Source: Halostagnicola larsenii XH-48 | Lineage (GTDB): Archaea > Halobacteriota > Halobacteria > Halobacteriales > Natrialbaceae | DNA: 64,000 nucleotides | Direction of reading: 5' to 3' | Assembly: GCF_000517625.1 (NCBI RefSeq) | Contig: NZ_CP007055.1 | Span: 620,001-684,000 of the forward strand | Shown: piece after piece, positions 25,817 through 33,399 of the stretch | Position numbering within the stretch: position 1 is the first letter of the stretch | Layout: the number at the start of each line of letters is the position of its first letter | Made by a program: the position numbers and the translations under genes | The notes under the pieces: generated by a model | What the model was told of the DNA's origin: nothing | Databases searched by the model: none | Seen by the model: the letters and a program-made list of their open reading frames with translations, nothing else

Positions 25817-27832
25817 CTATCTGTCAAGGTATATGACTTGCTCGTCTGCGGGATTGTACAGCGCGTAACTCAGCAACACCTGGGTCTGTGGGTGTGCGTT
25901 GAATCCGACGACGTCGCTGTTCGTCGTCCCGGTGTTCAACGAATAATCGATGATCGTATTCGCACTCATCTCCGAATATTCCGGCCAGAACTCGTCGTAC
26001 GCCGCTCGGCGAGCGTCTTCATCTTCGGCGACATCGACGCCGAACCGACAGCCGCGCATTTGTTCGATGAAGTCGTCGGGAAGCACTCCCTCCGCGAGGA
26101 AGAAGTTACAGCAACCGTTGTAGTTGTCGGGGTCGGTGATCGCTTCAACGAACCCGTGTGGATCGGGTGTTCCCGCGAGACCGATACACGCCGGGGCGTT
26201 GCGCTCTGAACTGTCGGTCCGTGCATCCTCCTGATAGAGCTCGGCGACCCAATCACCGAGCGCCGCCGGCGTTTCGAGTTCGGCGTCGAACAGGTCGGTA
26301 TCGTTCAGTTGGTCGACGAGAAGCTCCATCTTGTCGCTTCGCGCGTCGTCGTCGGCGTTCGTTTCGATCACGACTTCGATGGGCGTCTCGACGCCCGCGT
26401 CCTCGAGGAGCGATTTGGCCTCCTCGACGTCGGGTTCGACGTTGTACGCCCAGTCCGAGTCGACGATGTCGTCGTAGGGCTCGGACGTCCCCAGGTCGGC
26501 AGCGGGTTGTGGAAACGGCACCTGGGCGGGCGCACCCCATCCTTGCTCGACCACGTCGACGATCTGCTGGCGAGGGACGAGGGCGCTGACCGCCTGCCGA
26601 ACCGCCTTTTCGGAGAACGCTCCCCCCGTATCGGTATCGTCCATGGGGAACTGCATGAACTGGAACCCTAACGCTTCGGTCGCCGAAACCGTGAAATCGT
26701 CGGACGTGTGGAAATTGTTCCGGGCCCCGGCGGGTAGTTCGTATGCGATATCGACGCTCCCGTCTTCGAGCGCGTTGCTCCGAGTGCTCCCTTCGGCGAC
26801 GAACCGGATGTTGATCTCGTCGATAACCGGCCCCTCCGGGAACTCGCTCGGTCCGTCGTACCACGGAATGTTGTCGAGACCGACCGATTCGACCCAGTAA
26901 TTGTCCGTTCGCTCGAGGAGGAGTTGCTGGCCGCCCTCGTACTCTGTGACTTCGTACGGACCCGTGCCGACCGGCACCATATCTGCGTCATTTCGTGGGT
27001 CCAGTTCGCCGGCCGGGACGTCGAAGTGATCCGAGGGGAAAATCACGGGCGGCAACTCGAGGTATGCGGCGGCGTCGGCCTCCTGGGCGTAGAGTTCGAA
27101 CCGGTAGCCGTCGGCCCCGTCGGGTGCTTCGGCGTGGAGGAAACTATCGAAGTACTGCCCCTGATTGTCGGACCCGACGTACCTGTCGTAGGATCGGATA
27201 ACGTTTTCCGCGGTCACTTCCTCGCCGTTGTGGAACTCGATTCCCTCGTGGAGTCGTCCCTCGACTCGGACACCGAAGACGCCGTCGGCGACGGCATCGG
27301 CGGCCTCGTCTCGAGTGAGAACGCGGATCGAGTCTCCGTCCTCGGCGGGGAGGTCGTCCGGGTGTTGCATCAAAACGAGGTTGTTGTCGTCTTCCAGTTC
27401 GAAAATAGGGACCCCGTCTTCGACTTCGGCGGGTTCGATCGCGACCATATAGTCTTCGTAGTCCGCCACGCTCACGTCGTTGGCTTCGTCCGCCTCGTAC
27501 TCTGCGGCCATCCACGGATGGGCTCTTGCGTCGGAGTCGATCTTTAACAATCCGTCGTAAACGGCGTTGAAAACGACCGTGTCTTCGGCCTGCGTACTCT
27601 GGGCCTGATCGTAGTCTGAAATACCGTCGCGCGGGATCGCGAACTCGAGGCGGCCCCCTTCGGAGATATCGTCGATGTTGACGTCGTTCCGCTCGAGGGC
27701 TTCGTCGATATTTACTTCCTCGTCGTTGCCACCGAGACAGCCGGCGACGCCGGCGATTCCTGTTGCCGCGATTCCTTTGAGGACGCGGCGGCGATCGAGA
27801 GACGATACACGTGAGTTGATTTGTGAGGTCAT
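25817..27832 (-). CDS. Peptide-binding lipoprotein of ABC transporter (family 5), conventional order
   Basis: This 671-residue Tat lipoprotein has twin Arg in SLDRRRVLKG and lipobox Cys32 in GVAGC. The domain order is normal for family 5: N-lobe beginning RLEFAIPRDG, the FHNGEEVTAENV and GTGPYEVTEYE blocks, and the C-terminal block from about residue 481 (VETPIEVVIET) to VIYLDR. The track frame opens at a TTG 15 bases earlier, but the ATG at 27832 is the likely start. A TATA box at 27920-27928 predicts a leader of about 60 bases. It captures peptides for the permease pair downstream. Confidence 0.94.
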   Translation of the reverse strand: MTSQINSRVSSLDRRRVLKGIAATGIAGVAGCLGGNDEEVNIDEALERNDVNIDDISEGGRLEFAIPRDGISDYDQAQSTQAEDTVVFNAVYDGLLKIDSDARAHPWMAAEYEADEANDVSVADYEDYMVAIEPAEVEDGVPIFELEDDNNLVLMQHPDDLPAEDGDSIRVLTRDEAADAVADGVFGVRVEGRLHEGIEFHNGEEVTAENVIRSYDRYVGSDNQGQYFDSFLHAEAPDGADGYRFELYAQEADAAAYLELPPVIFPSDHFDVPAGELDPRNDADMVPVGTGPYEVTEYEGGQQLLLERTDNYWVESVGLDNIPWYDGPSEFPEGPVIDEINIRFVAEGSTRSNALEDGSVDIAYELPAGARNNFHTSDDFTVSATEALGFQFMQFPMDDTDTGGAFSEKAVRQAVSALVPRQQIVDVVEQGWGAPAQVPFPQPAADLGTSEPYDDIVDSDWAYNVEPDVEEAKSLLEDAGVETPIEVVIETNADDDARSDKMELLVDQLNDTDLFDAELETPAALGDWVAELYQEDARTDSSERNAPACIGLAGTPDPHGFVEAITDPDNYNGCCNFFLAEGVLPDDFIEQMRGCRFGVDVAEDEDARRAAYDEFWPEYSEMSANTIIDYSLNTGTTNSDVVGFNAHPQTQVLLSYALYNPADEQVIYLDR

Positions 27833-27919
27833 CGTTGATTGCACCAATTTTGTTTAGGTATCCACATCTTCCCCTGCATACACTCGTAGGCTGACCAATT
27901 CAATCGACTGAACGGCGAC

Positions 27920-27928
27920 ATTTATATA
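27920..27928 (-). promoter_or_regulatory. TATA box of the complete Dpp locus
   Basis: On the - strand this reads TATATAAAT, a strong archaeal TATA box. The ATG at 27832 is about 88 bases downstream, so a leader of some 60 bases is expected. Confidence 0.55.
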
Positions 27929-27943
27929 GGGGATTATCGTTCA

Positions 27944-27960
27944 TGTGATACTACATCACA
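27944..27960. promoter_or_regulatory. Inverted repeat TGTGAT-ACTAC-ATCACA upstream of the dpp TATA box
   Basis: The six-base arms match perfectly around a five-base spacer. The element lies 16 bases upstream of the TATA box on the - strand, where archaeal activators or repressors that touch TFB often bind. The regulator is unknown. Confidence 0.4.
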
Positions 27961-28034
27961 CGTACCTCAGTGAAGGTATAAATAAGTTGGCATTCAGGAT
28001 CGGAGCAGGGTCCTTGTTTTTGTTATTTTAACAT

Positions 28035-28105
28035 TTCTGTGGGATACAACTATTACATGTCCACAGAACGTGGATAAACTCCGAGAGAATTGTCTTGGAG
28101 TTTTT
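28035..28105 (+). promoter_or_regulatory. Competing inverted repeats ending in a terminator-like hairpin
   Basis: TTCTGTGG (28035-28042) can pair with CCACAGAA (28061-28068). Part of that second arm can pair instead with GTGGA (28070-28074). Downstream, AAACTCC (28076-28082) pairs with GGAGTTT (28097-28103), followed by TT. This resembles an attenuator or terminator, but no coding sequence follows closely on the + strand. Confidence 0.3.
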
Positions 28106-28336
28106 CGTGTATTAGTGTGCAAATCAGCACATAAGTACACATATCCGCTGAGACGAGATTCTCTCGTCCCCTGGTCCGAATCTCATGCGCTTTCGCTCGA
28201 GCGCGCTGATTTGGTCCACTCGTACCGACAATAGATCGCTTCGTCCGAGATTTTCATTGGCCGGTCGGAAGATGGTACTCGAGAGGTCAGTAGCGCTCCA
28301 GGTCCTTACCAGTCTCACCGATTTGTGTCAGACACC

Positions 28337-28358
28337 GCGGGAGGTGGATTTGAACTAC
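28337..28358. repeat. Partial copy of the tRNA-iMet 3' end (degenerate)
   Basis: These 22 bases match the 3' terminal part of the tRNA gene at 28599-28673 with one substitution (GTGG instead of GTAG). It is the farthest of the two partial copies. The pattern fits an old attachment site left by site-specific integration into the tRNA gene. Confidence 0.6.
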
Positions 28359-28412
28359 GTCAACTTCGGTCGCTTCGCTCTCTCGTTGTCTACTTCAAAT
28401 CTATTCTATACT

Positions 28413-28475
28413 CTTTTCAGGGATTCCACCTCACGCCTCGCTACGCTCGGCGATCAATATTGAATCCCTGAAAAG
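28413..28475. repeat. 14-base perfect inverted repeat abutting a tRNA 3'-end copy
   Basis: CTTTTCAGGGATTC at 28413-28426 is the exact reverse complement of 28462-28475. The right arm ends directly against the tRNA-derived copy at 28476. The 35-base centre contains a further short hairpin. It may be a relic of an integrated element's end or of a transcription terminator. Confidence 0.5.
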
Positions 28476-28496
28476 TAGCGGGAGGTAGATTTGAAC
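28476..28496. repeat. Exact 21-base copy of the tRNA-iMet 3' end
   Basis: This segment is identical to 28599-28619, which covers the discriminator base, the 3' acceptor strand and part of the T arm. The distance is 123 bases. An exact tRNA 3'-end copy downstream of a tRNA gene is the usual signature of an att site of a tyrosine integrase element. Confidence 0.7.
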
Positions 28497-28598
28497 CTCG
28501 GAGAGACGGTCGTCCTCGTTCGCTCGGACGCTGCGACTCCCCTGGTTCAAACTACTCGTGCTATGGATGCCGCTCGCGGGTTTGCTCGCGGCAAAACA

Positions 28599-28673
28599 TA
28601 GCGGGAGGTAGATTTGAACTACCGGTCTGCGGGTTATGAGCCCGCCGGAATCTCCTGGCTATCCCATCCCGCT
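28599..28673 (-). tRNA. Initiator tRNA-Met (CAT)
   Basis: The - strand folds as a cloverleaf: acceptor AGCGGGA with TCCCGCT, anticodon stem GCGGG/CCCGC with the loop CTCATAA, and discriminator A. The anticodon CAT is at 28638-28636. The A1-U72 pair and three consecutive G-C pairs in the anticodon stem mark it as the initiator rather than the elongator. The 3' CCA is not encoded. No intron is present. Confidence 0.95.
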
Positions 28674-28739
28674 ATCACATCATATCGGGTTTGCCTAGTT
28701 AAGGGTTGTGATTCGGCCACCGTATGCGGATTTCTACCG

Positions 28740-29210
28740 TTAGTCCCGATGGACCTTCCACGTGTAGAGGCTCTCACAGGTGTAGTTGACGAAAAAGCCG
28801 ACGCCGATCCCGATTACGTTCGCGAGGAGGAACCAGACGTCGAACCAGTACACCAGCCCGAACAGCACTGCGAGGGTCACGAGAAACCCCGCAAATCGGA
28901 CGAGATACGACGTGAGCAGTCGACGCAACAGCGCTCGAAGACCGATTTTTCCGTACGCCGAAAACGTCCACCATTCGTTTATCGCGAAAATGACTCCGAT
29001 CCCGAACACCCAGGATACAGTCTTCCCAGCAACGGGACCAAATGCGGTCCAGGAGACGAGCGCGTACAGAACGGTTGTGTCGACCGTTGCCCCGACGAGT
29101 CCAACGCCGGCGAACTGCAGGAATAGTGCTCGAGACCGCAGGGCTCGCAGCCGCAGCCGAAGAACCTCCGTGAACGATTTACTCATCTTCTGGATCGTCG
29201 ACCGTCTCAC
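28740..29210 (-). CDS. GtrA-family membrane protein
   Basis: This 156-residue protein has four transmembrane helices in the GtrA pattern: FAGVGLVGATVDTTVLYAL first and, later, the VGFFVNYTCESLYTWKV end that closes this family. GtrA proteins are thought to help flip polyprenyl-linked sugars for surface glycan assembly. The start is uncertain: GTG at 29210, or ATG at 29186 (MSKSFTEVLRL). Confidence 0.87.
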   Translation of the reverse strand: MRRSTIQKMSKSFTEVLRLRLRALRSRALFLQFAGVGLVGATVDTTVLYALVSWTAFGPVAGKTVSWVFGIGVIFAINEWWTFSAYGKIGLRALLRRLLTSYLVRFAGFLVTLAVLFGLVYWFDVWFLLANVIGIGVGFFVNYTCESLYTWKVHRD

Positions 29211-29280
29211 TGGCGCTCCGGTGTAGACAACGTGTCCAAATCATTTCACACACTCAACGCGTGCGCGAACACGCGCGAAC

Positions 29281-29547
29281 TCAAACAGCGAGGTCGCCCT
29301 GTGGACGGACCACGTCGACGGTATCGGCATCGACGCGGTCGACCTCGAGGAAATGCGGGAGGTATTCTCGACGCTCGAACTCCCCGTACTCCGATTCGTC
29401 GCCGATCGTACACCAGAGTTGTACCGTCTCCGGGCCGTTCCACTCGCCGTTGCGATTGATACCGAAGCAGACGACTTCCTCCCCGTCGTAATCGATGACG
29501 GCTCCCTTCCGAATTCCCGGGTCGCCGTGGATGATCAGCCGCTTCAT
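29281..29547 (-). CDS. HAH_0734-type small haloarchaeal protein
   Basis: This 88-residue acidic protein reads MKRLIIHGDPGIRKGAVIDY and later QLWCTIGDE, a pattern I associate with the haloarchaeal HAH_0734 family. The function is unknown. The longer frame from 29682 would add a basic leader, so the ATG at 29547 is preferred. It is divergent from the ribosomal L44e gene, with a 122-base shared promoter region. Confidence 0.75.
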   Translation of the reverse strand: MKRLIIHGDPGIRKGAVIDYDGEEVVCFGINRNGEWNGPETVQLWCTIGDESEYGEFERREYLPHFLEVDRVDADTVDVVRPQGDLAV

Positions 29548-29669
29548 AGCCGATGATTTGGCCGGTGACGGATTAAACGCTTCGAAGCGTGCAGTCGGCG
29601 GGTTCACCCGACGACGAACCAAACGGGTTTTAAGCGGCGCAATCGTAGCCCGTCTCAAGTGAATTAACC

Positions 29670-29954
29670 ATGCAGATGCCACGCCGATTCAATACGTACT
29701 GTCCGTACTGTAACGAACATCACCAGCACGAAGTCGAAAAGGTTCGAACCGGTCGCCAGACCGGGATGAAAAAGGTTGCCGACCGACAGCGACGACGACA
29801 GACCTCGTCGATCGGTAACTCAGGGAAGTTCTCGAAAGTCCCCAGTGGGAACAAACCGACGAACAAAACCGACCTCAAATACCGCTGTAGCGAGTGTGGC
29901 AACGCACACCTTCGCGAAGGATGGCGCGCCGGCCGAATCGAATTCCAGGAGTGA
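29670..29954 (+). CDS. rpl44e: Ribosomal protein L44e
   Basis: This 94-residue large-subunit protein has the archaeal/eukaryal L44e zinc finger: CPYC near the N-terminus and CSEC near the C-terminus, with a basic middle ([20 protein letters not shown]). The start [11 protein letters not shown] agrees with haloarchaeal relatives. GTTTTAAGC near 29627 is the likely TATA box. It leads a conserved archaeal operon with S27e, aIF2-alpha and Nop10. Confidence 0.97.
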   Translation: MQMPRRFNTYCPYCNEHHQHEVEKVRTGRQTGMKKVADRQRRRQTSSIGNSGKFSKVPSGNKPTNKTDLKYRCSECGNAHLREGWRAGRIEFQE

Positions 29955-29959
29955 TTACG

Positions 29960-30133
29960 ATGGCAGGATCATACTACAACGTCCACTGCAGTGACTGCGA
30001 GAACGAACAGATCGTCTTCGGAAAAGCCGCCACGGAAGTCGCGTGTGCCGTCTGCGGAACGACGCTCGCCCGACCGACCGGCGGGAAAGCCGAAATCGAC
30101 CACGAAATCATCGAAACAGTCGAATCACGATGA
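29960..30133 (+). CDS. rps27e: Ribosomal protein S27e
   Basis: This 57-residue small-subunit protein has the four-cysteine zinc ribbon CSDC...CAVCG and the closing TGGKAEI motif of S27e. It is 5 bases downstream of L44e, and its stop overlaps the aIF2-alpha start (ATGA). Confidence 0.97.
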   Translation: MAGSYYNVHCSDCENEQIVFGKAATEVACAVCGTTLARPTGGKAEIDHEIIETVESR

Positions 30134-30930
30134 AATTCAGTGGCTGGCCAGACACCGGCGAGCTCGTCGTCGGCAAGATCGACGAGATCGAGGACTTCGG
30201 CGTCTTCGTCGATCTCGAGGAGTATCAGGACAAACGCGGCCTGATCCACATCTCCGAGGTCGCGAGCGGCTGGATCAAGAACGTCCGCGATCACGTCCGC
30301 GAAGGCCAGATCGTCGTCTGTAAAGTCCTCGACGTCGACGAGTCCCACGAACAGATCGACCTCTCGTTAAAAGACGTCAACGACCACCAGCGCTCGGACA
30401 AGATCCAGGACTGGAAAAACGAGCAGAAGGCCGACAACTGGATGGACCTGGCGCTCGAGGAAGACAGCGACGACGAGGCCTACACCGCGATCGCGAACGA
30501 ACTGATCGGCGTTCACGGAAGCCTCTACAACGGATTCAAGCAAGCCGCGATTCACGGCGCGGAGGCGCTCGAGGCGACCGATCTCTCCGAGGACGAGATC
30601 GACGCCATCGTCGAGACCGCCCGCGAGAACGTCTCGGTTCCGTACGTCAACGTGACCGGCTACGTCGATCTCGAGAATCCCTCGCCGTCGGGCGTCGACG
30701 GCATCCGCGAGGCCCTCGAGGCCGCCGAAGGGAACGGGGGCGTTCCGGACGAAGTCGAACTCGAGGTCGTCTACGTCGGTGCACCGGAGTACCGAATCAA
30801 GGTCCGTGCACCGAACTACAAAACCGCCGAATCACAACTCGAGGCGAGCGCGAGTCGAGCCGTTGAGGCGATCGAAGAGCACGGCGGCGACGGCGAGTAC
30901 CACCGCGAACGCAAGAGCGACGACGAGTAA
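30130..30930 (+). CDS. eif2a: Translation initiation factor aIF2, alpha subunit
   Basis: This 266-residue protein has an N-terminal S1/OB domain (residues about 1-85, [23 protein letters not shown] and [10 protein letters not shown]), a helical middle domain and a C-terminal alpha/beta domain that binds the gamma subunit. The complex delivers initiator Met-tRNA to the ribosome. The gene for that tRNA lies only 1.5 kb away, probably by chance. The start overlaps the S27e stop. Confidence 0.96.
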   Translation: MKFSGWPDTGELVVGKIDEIEDFGVFVDLEEYQDKRGLIHISEVASGWIKNVRDHVREGQIVVCKVLDVDESHEQIDLSLKDVNDHQRSDKIQDWKNEQKADNWMDLALEEDSDDEAYTAIANELIGVHGSLYNGFKQAAIHGAEALEATDLSEDEIDAIVETARENVSVPYVNVTGYVDLENPSPSGVDGIREALEAAEGNGGVPDEVELEVVYVGAPEYRIKVRAPNYKTAESQLEASASRAVEAIEEHGGDGEYHRERKSDDE

Positions 30931-30962
30931 CCAGTCGCCGAACCGAACTACGGAACTCAGCA

Positions 30963-31142
30963 ATGAAATCAGACATTCGGGTGTGTTCGGCGTGGACGGA
31001 GGTCCACGAACGCCCGGTTTATACCCTTTCTACGACCTGTCCGGACTGTGGTGCCGACGCAGTTAATAGCGCACCAGCACCGTTCGATCCGACGGACCAA
31101 CACGGCGAGTACCGACGCGCACTTAAGCGTCGCAATCGCTGA
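30963..31142 (+). CDS. nop10: H/ACA RNA-protein complex subunit Nop10
   Basis: This 59-residue protein has an N-terminal zinc ribbon pattern (C8, then TTCPDCG) and a C-terminal basic helix ending RRALKRRNR, with the PFDPTDQHGEYRR block typical of Nop10. It joins Cbf5, Gar1 and L7Ae in guide-RNA pseudouridylation. It is too short for a simple length filter. It follows aIF2-alpha by 32 bases and precedes the PAC2 gene by 6. Confidence 0.93.
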   Translation: MKSDIRVCSAWTEVHERPVYTLSTTCPDCGADAVNSAPAPFDPTDQHGEYRRALKRRNR

Positions 31143-31148
31143 TACGGT

Positions 31149-31925
31149 ATGGACGAACTCGAGGTCGACGTAGTTGCCGAGGTCGACGTAAACGACCCAG
31201 TGCTCGTCGAGGGGTTGCCCGGCGTCGGACACGTCGGAACGCTCGCTGCGGAACACATTCTCGAGGAACTCGACGCTGAGAGTACGCTTATTCGACGCGT
31301 CTACTCTCGGGAGTTCCCGCCGCAGGTGACGATCGAGGACGGCGTCGCCGAACTGACCTGTGCGACGATCCACGCGGTATCGAACCCGGAGGGACGCGAT
31401 ATGCTGGTCCTCACCGGCGATCATCAGGCACAGACCAACGCCGGCCACTACGCGCTCACCAGCGCGTTTCTCGACATCGCCGACGAGTTCGAGACGACGG
31501 AAATCTACTCGCTGGGCGGCGTGCCGACGGGCGAGCTTATCGAGGACTACGCAGTTATCGGTGCCGTAACCGAGAAAGCCCGCCGCGACTCTCTCGAGGA
31601 GTTCGGCGTCGAGTTCCGCGAGGACGAGCCCGCGGGGGGCATCGTCGGCGTCAGCGGTCTCTTGCTCGGTCTCGGCGCACGTCGCGGTTTCGACGCCGCG
31701 TGTCTGATGGGCGAAACCAGCGGCTATCTGGTCGATCCGAAAAGTGCACGAGCGGTGCTCGAAGTACTCGAGGAAGCCATCGGAATGGACCTCGAGTACG
31801 ATTCGCTCGACGAGCGCGCCGACGAGATGGAAGACGTCATCGGTAAGATCCAGGAGATGGAACAACAGCAACAACAGCAGTCGATGGAGATGCCGACCGA
31901 CGACGACCTTCGGTACATCGGCTAA
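31149..31925 (+). CDS. PAC2-family proteasome assembly chaperone-like protein
   Basis: This 258-residue protein has the PAC2 fold pattern: DPVLVEGLPGVGHVGTLAAEHI, then YSREFPPQVTIEDG and the GVSGLLLGLGARRGF block. It ends in a coiled-coil with a QQQQQQ-rich stretch. Archaeal PbaA-like members form rings and can bind proteasome core subunits. Its place after Nop10 is conserved in archaea, so the link to the information operon is probably real. Confidence 0.9.
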   Translation: MDELEVDVVAEVDVNDPVLVEGLPGVGHVGTLAAEHILEELDAESTLIRRVYSREFPPQVTIEDGVAELTCATIHAVSNPEGRDMLVLTGDHQAQTNAGHYALTSAFLDIADEFETTEIYSLGGVPTGELIEDYAVIGAVTEKARRDSLEEFGVEFREDEPAGGIVGVSGLLLGLGARRGFDAACLMGETSGYLVDPKSARAVLEVLEEAIGMDLEYDSLDERADEMEDVIGKIQEMEQQQQQQSMEMPTDDDLRYIG

Positions 31926-32006
31926 ACGCGACGCTCTTTTCTTCCGTGCGCGTTCGACGTTCAAACGATTGCTGGCAACTCGAGAGTCGGAACCATCCTT
32001 GAGCGA

Positions 32007-32687
32007 TTAGATGACTCCGCCAGCACCCGCAACGAGGAAGATGACGCCGAACGCGGCGAGAACGACGCCGCTCAGCAACGAGACGATCGGCGCGAACGCG
32101 TCGATACGTCGGCCCACCGAAACCAGTGCGGCGGGGAAGCTCACGATCCAGAGAACGATCCCGACGAAGAACCCGGCCAGCAGTGCGGCCGAACCGGTCT
32201 GGACGACGAGCGCGCCCTCGAGCGCCGTGCCTATACCAGGGACGTGGGCGAAGACGTCGAGCGTTCCCGGCCGGAGAAGGCCGACGCCGACGGTGAGCCA
32301 GAACCCGATCTGGTACGGGTTGGTCAGCGACAGCGCGAACGTTTTTTCGAAGCCTCTCGAGGGTCCGTCGGTGTCCGCTACGAACCCGCTCGCCGATCTC
32401 GCGTCTCGAAACGCGCCGACGGCGAAGTACACCATGAGTACCCCGCCGACGAGATAGAGTGCCGGTCTGATGATCGGATACCGATCGATGATCGCGACGA
32501 CACCCGCGAGCGTACCGAGGAAAAAGACGACGTCAGCGAGCATGGCACCGATCCCGGCTCTGAATCCGGCCGTCCAGCCGCGGAGAACGCTTTCCTCGGC
32601 GATTATTGCGTTCATCGGTCCCGGCGGAGCGGCCAGCGCGATCCCGAAGACGGCCCCTACGAGGAGGGTCGGAACAGTCGTCAACAC
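32007..32687 (-). CDS. LysE-family amino acid exporter
   Basis: This 226-residue membrane protein has about six helices and the LysE signature near the N-terminus (ALAAPPGPMNAIIAEESVLRGW). LysE/RhtB proteins export amino acids and help balance intracellular pools, for instance when peptides are taken up. It converges with the PAC2 gene. Confidence 0.87.
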   Translation of the reverse strand: MLTTVPTLLVGAVFGIALAAPPGPMNAIIAEESVLRGWTAGFRAGIGAMLADVVFFLGTLAGVVAIIDRYPIIRPALYLVGGVLMVYFAVGAFRDARSASGFVADTDGPSRGFEKTFALSLTNPYQIGFWLTVGVGLLRPGTLDVFAHVPGIGTALEGALVVQTGSAALLAGFFVGIVLWIVSFPAALVSVGRRIDAFAPIVSLLSGVVLAAFGVIFLVAGAGGVI

Positions 32688-32819
32688 GTATTCGACTCGA
32701 GGGACAGCGATAGCTAAAACGTGTCGGCAGCGCTCGATGCCAAGTATCGGTAGCGCTCGTTACTGTCAGATCGCACACCGGTGTCCGGTCGGTGGACTCG
32801 AGACGCCGATCTTTGGTCC

Positions 32820-33083
32820 TCAGCGATCGATTTTTCGGATGACGGTCTCGATTTCCTCGTAGGGGATACTTCCCTCGCCGACCGGCTGTCCGTCGAGCTC
32901 GAGGTATGCTGGTTCGGAATCCGGATCGTGACTTCCCGTGACCTCTCCGGTCTGGTGCATCCGTTCGCCGCCGGTCATCGCGTAGCTCTCGACCTCGACG
33001 ACGTCGCCGATATCGACGAGGTCGTCGACCAGTTCCATCGCTTCTCGTTCGTCGGCATCGGCTGGGATCTGGAGTTCTGTCAT
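32820..33083 (-). CDS. Small acidic haloarchaeal protein, unknown function
   Basis: This 87-residue protein begins MTELQIPADADEREAMELVDDLVDIGDVVEVE and is rich in Asp and Glu, with no cysteines or membrane segments. I do not recognise it. It follows the zinc finger gene (33107-33265) on the same strand by 23 bases, so they probably form a small operon. Confidence 0.65.
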   Translation of the reverse strand: MTELQIPADADEREAMELVDDLVDIGDVVEVESYAMTGGERMHQTGEVTGSHDPDSEPAYLELDGQPVGEGSIPYEEIETVIRKIDR

Positions 33084-33106
33084 AGTATTATTGGCGTTCT
33101 ATCAGA

Positions 33107-33265
33107 TCACCACAACTGTGCGCGGGGGGTCTCACACGTATCGCAGATGACCGCCTCGTTTCCCTTGTACCGTCCCCGCTCGAGGCGGCCATCAGCGCAG
33201 GACGGACACTCCCTACCCTCGAGCAGAGATACTAACCGATTTCCGTCGAATTGCGTCGTTGCCAT
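33107..33265 (-). CDS. HVO_A0556-type small zinc finger protein
   Basis: This 52-residue protein has two CxxC knuckles, CPSCADG and CDTCETP, separated by LERGRYKGNEAVI. It resembles the HVO_A0556 family of tiny haloarchaeal zinc finger proteins. The ATG at 33265 (MATTQFDGNRL) is preferred over the extended frame. Function is unknown. Confidence 0.75.
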   Translation of the reverse strand: MATTQFDGNRLVSLLEGRECPSCADGRLERGRYKGNEAVICDTCETPRAQLW

Positions 33266-33399
33266 ATCGGTATCCTCCGCCCGTCGATAGTGAAGGCGTT
33301 GGCCATGCACCTGCAGGTAGCTGGTGTGAGTCGACAGATAGATCGAGCGTCGCGAGTCGACACCGCTATTTCCGTGCTTCGAGAACCTCGAGAGAGACC

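Larger units (their letters stand above)
27833..28598. other. Gene-free AT-rich region between the Dpp locus and tRNA-iMet
   Basis: No credible ORF is found on either strand. From the left it holds the dpp promoter and an upstream palindrome, then a T-rich stretch with competing inverted repeats (28035-28105), then about 200 unremarkable bases. It ends in two partial copies of the tRNA-iMet 3' end (28337-28358 and 28476-28496). Base composition from 27833 to 28140 is clearly poorer in GC than the neighbouring genes. Confidence 0.7.

Noticed and set aside
28185-28463. 92-codon + strand frame between the dpp promoter and tRNA-iMet
   Set aside because: It runs through the tRNA-derived repeat and the AT-rich gap, has a basic composition and no promoter or Shine-Dalgarno. 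I see no protein signal.
28561-28600. Hairpin directly after the tRNA-iMet 3' end as a distinct ncRNA
   Set aside because: A stem TGCCGC/GCGGCA flanked by CTATG/CATAG is present, but its position at the tRNA 3' end makes a transcription or processing signal more likely.
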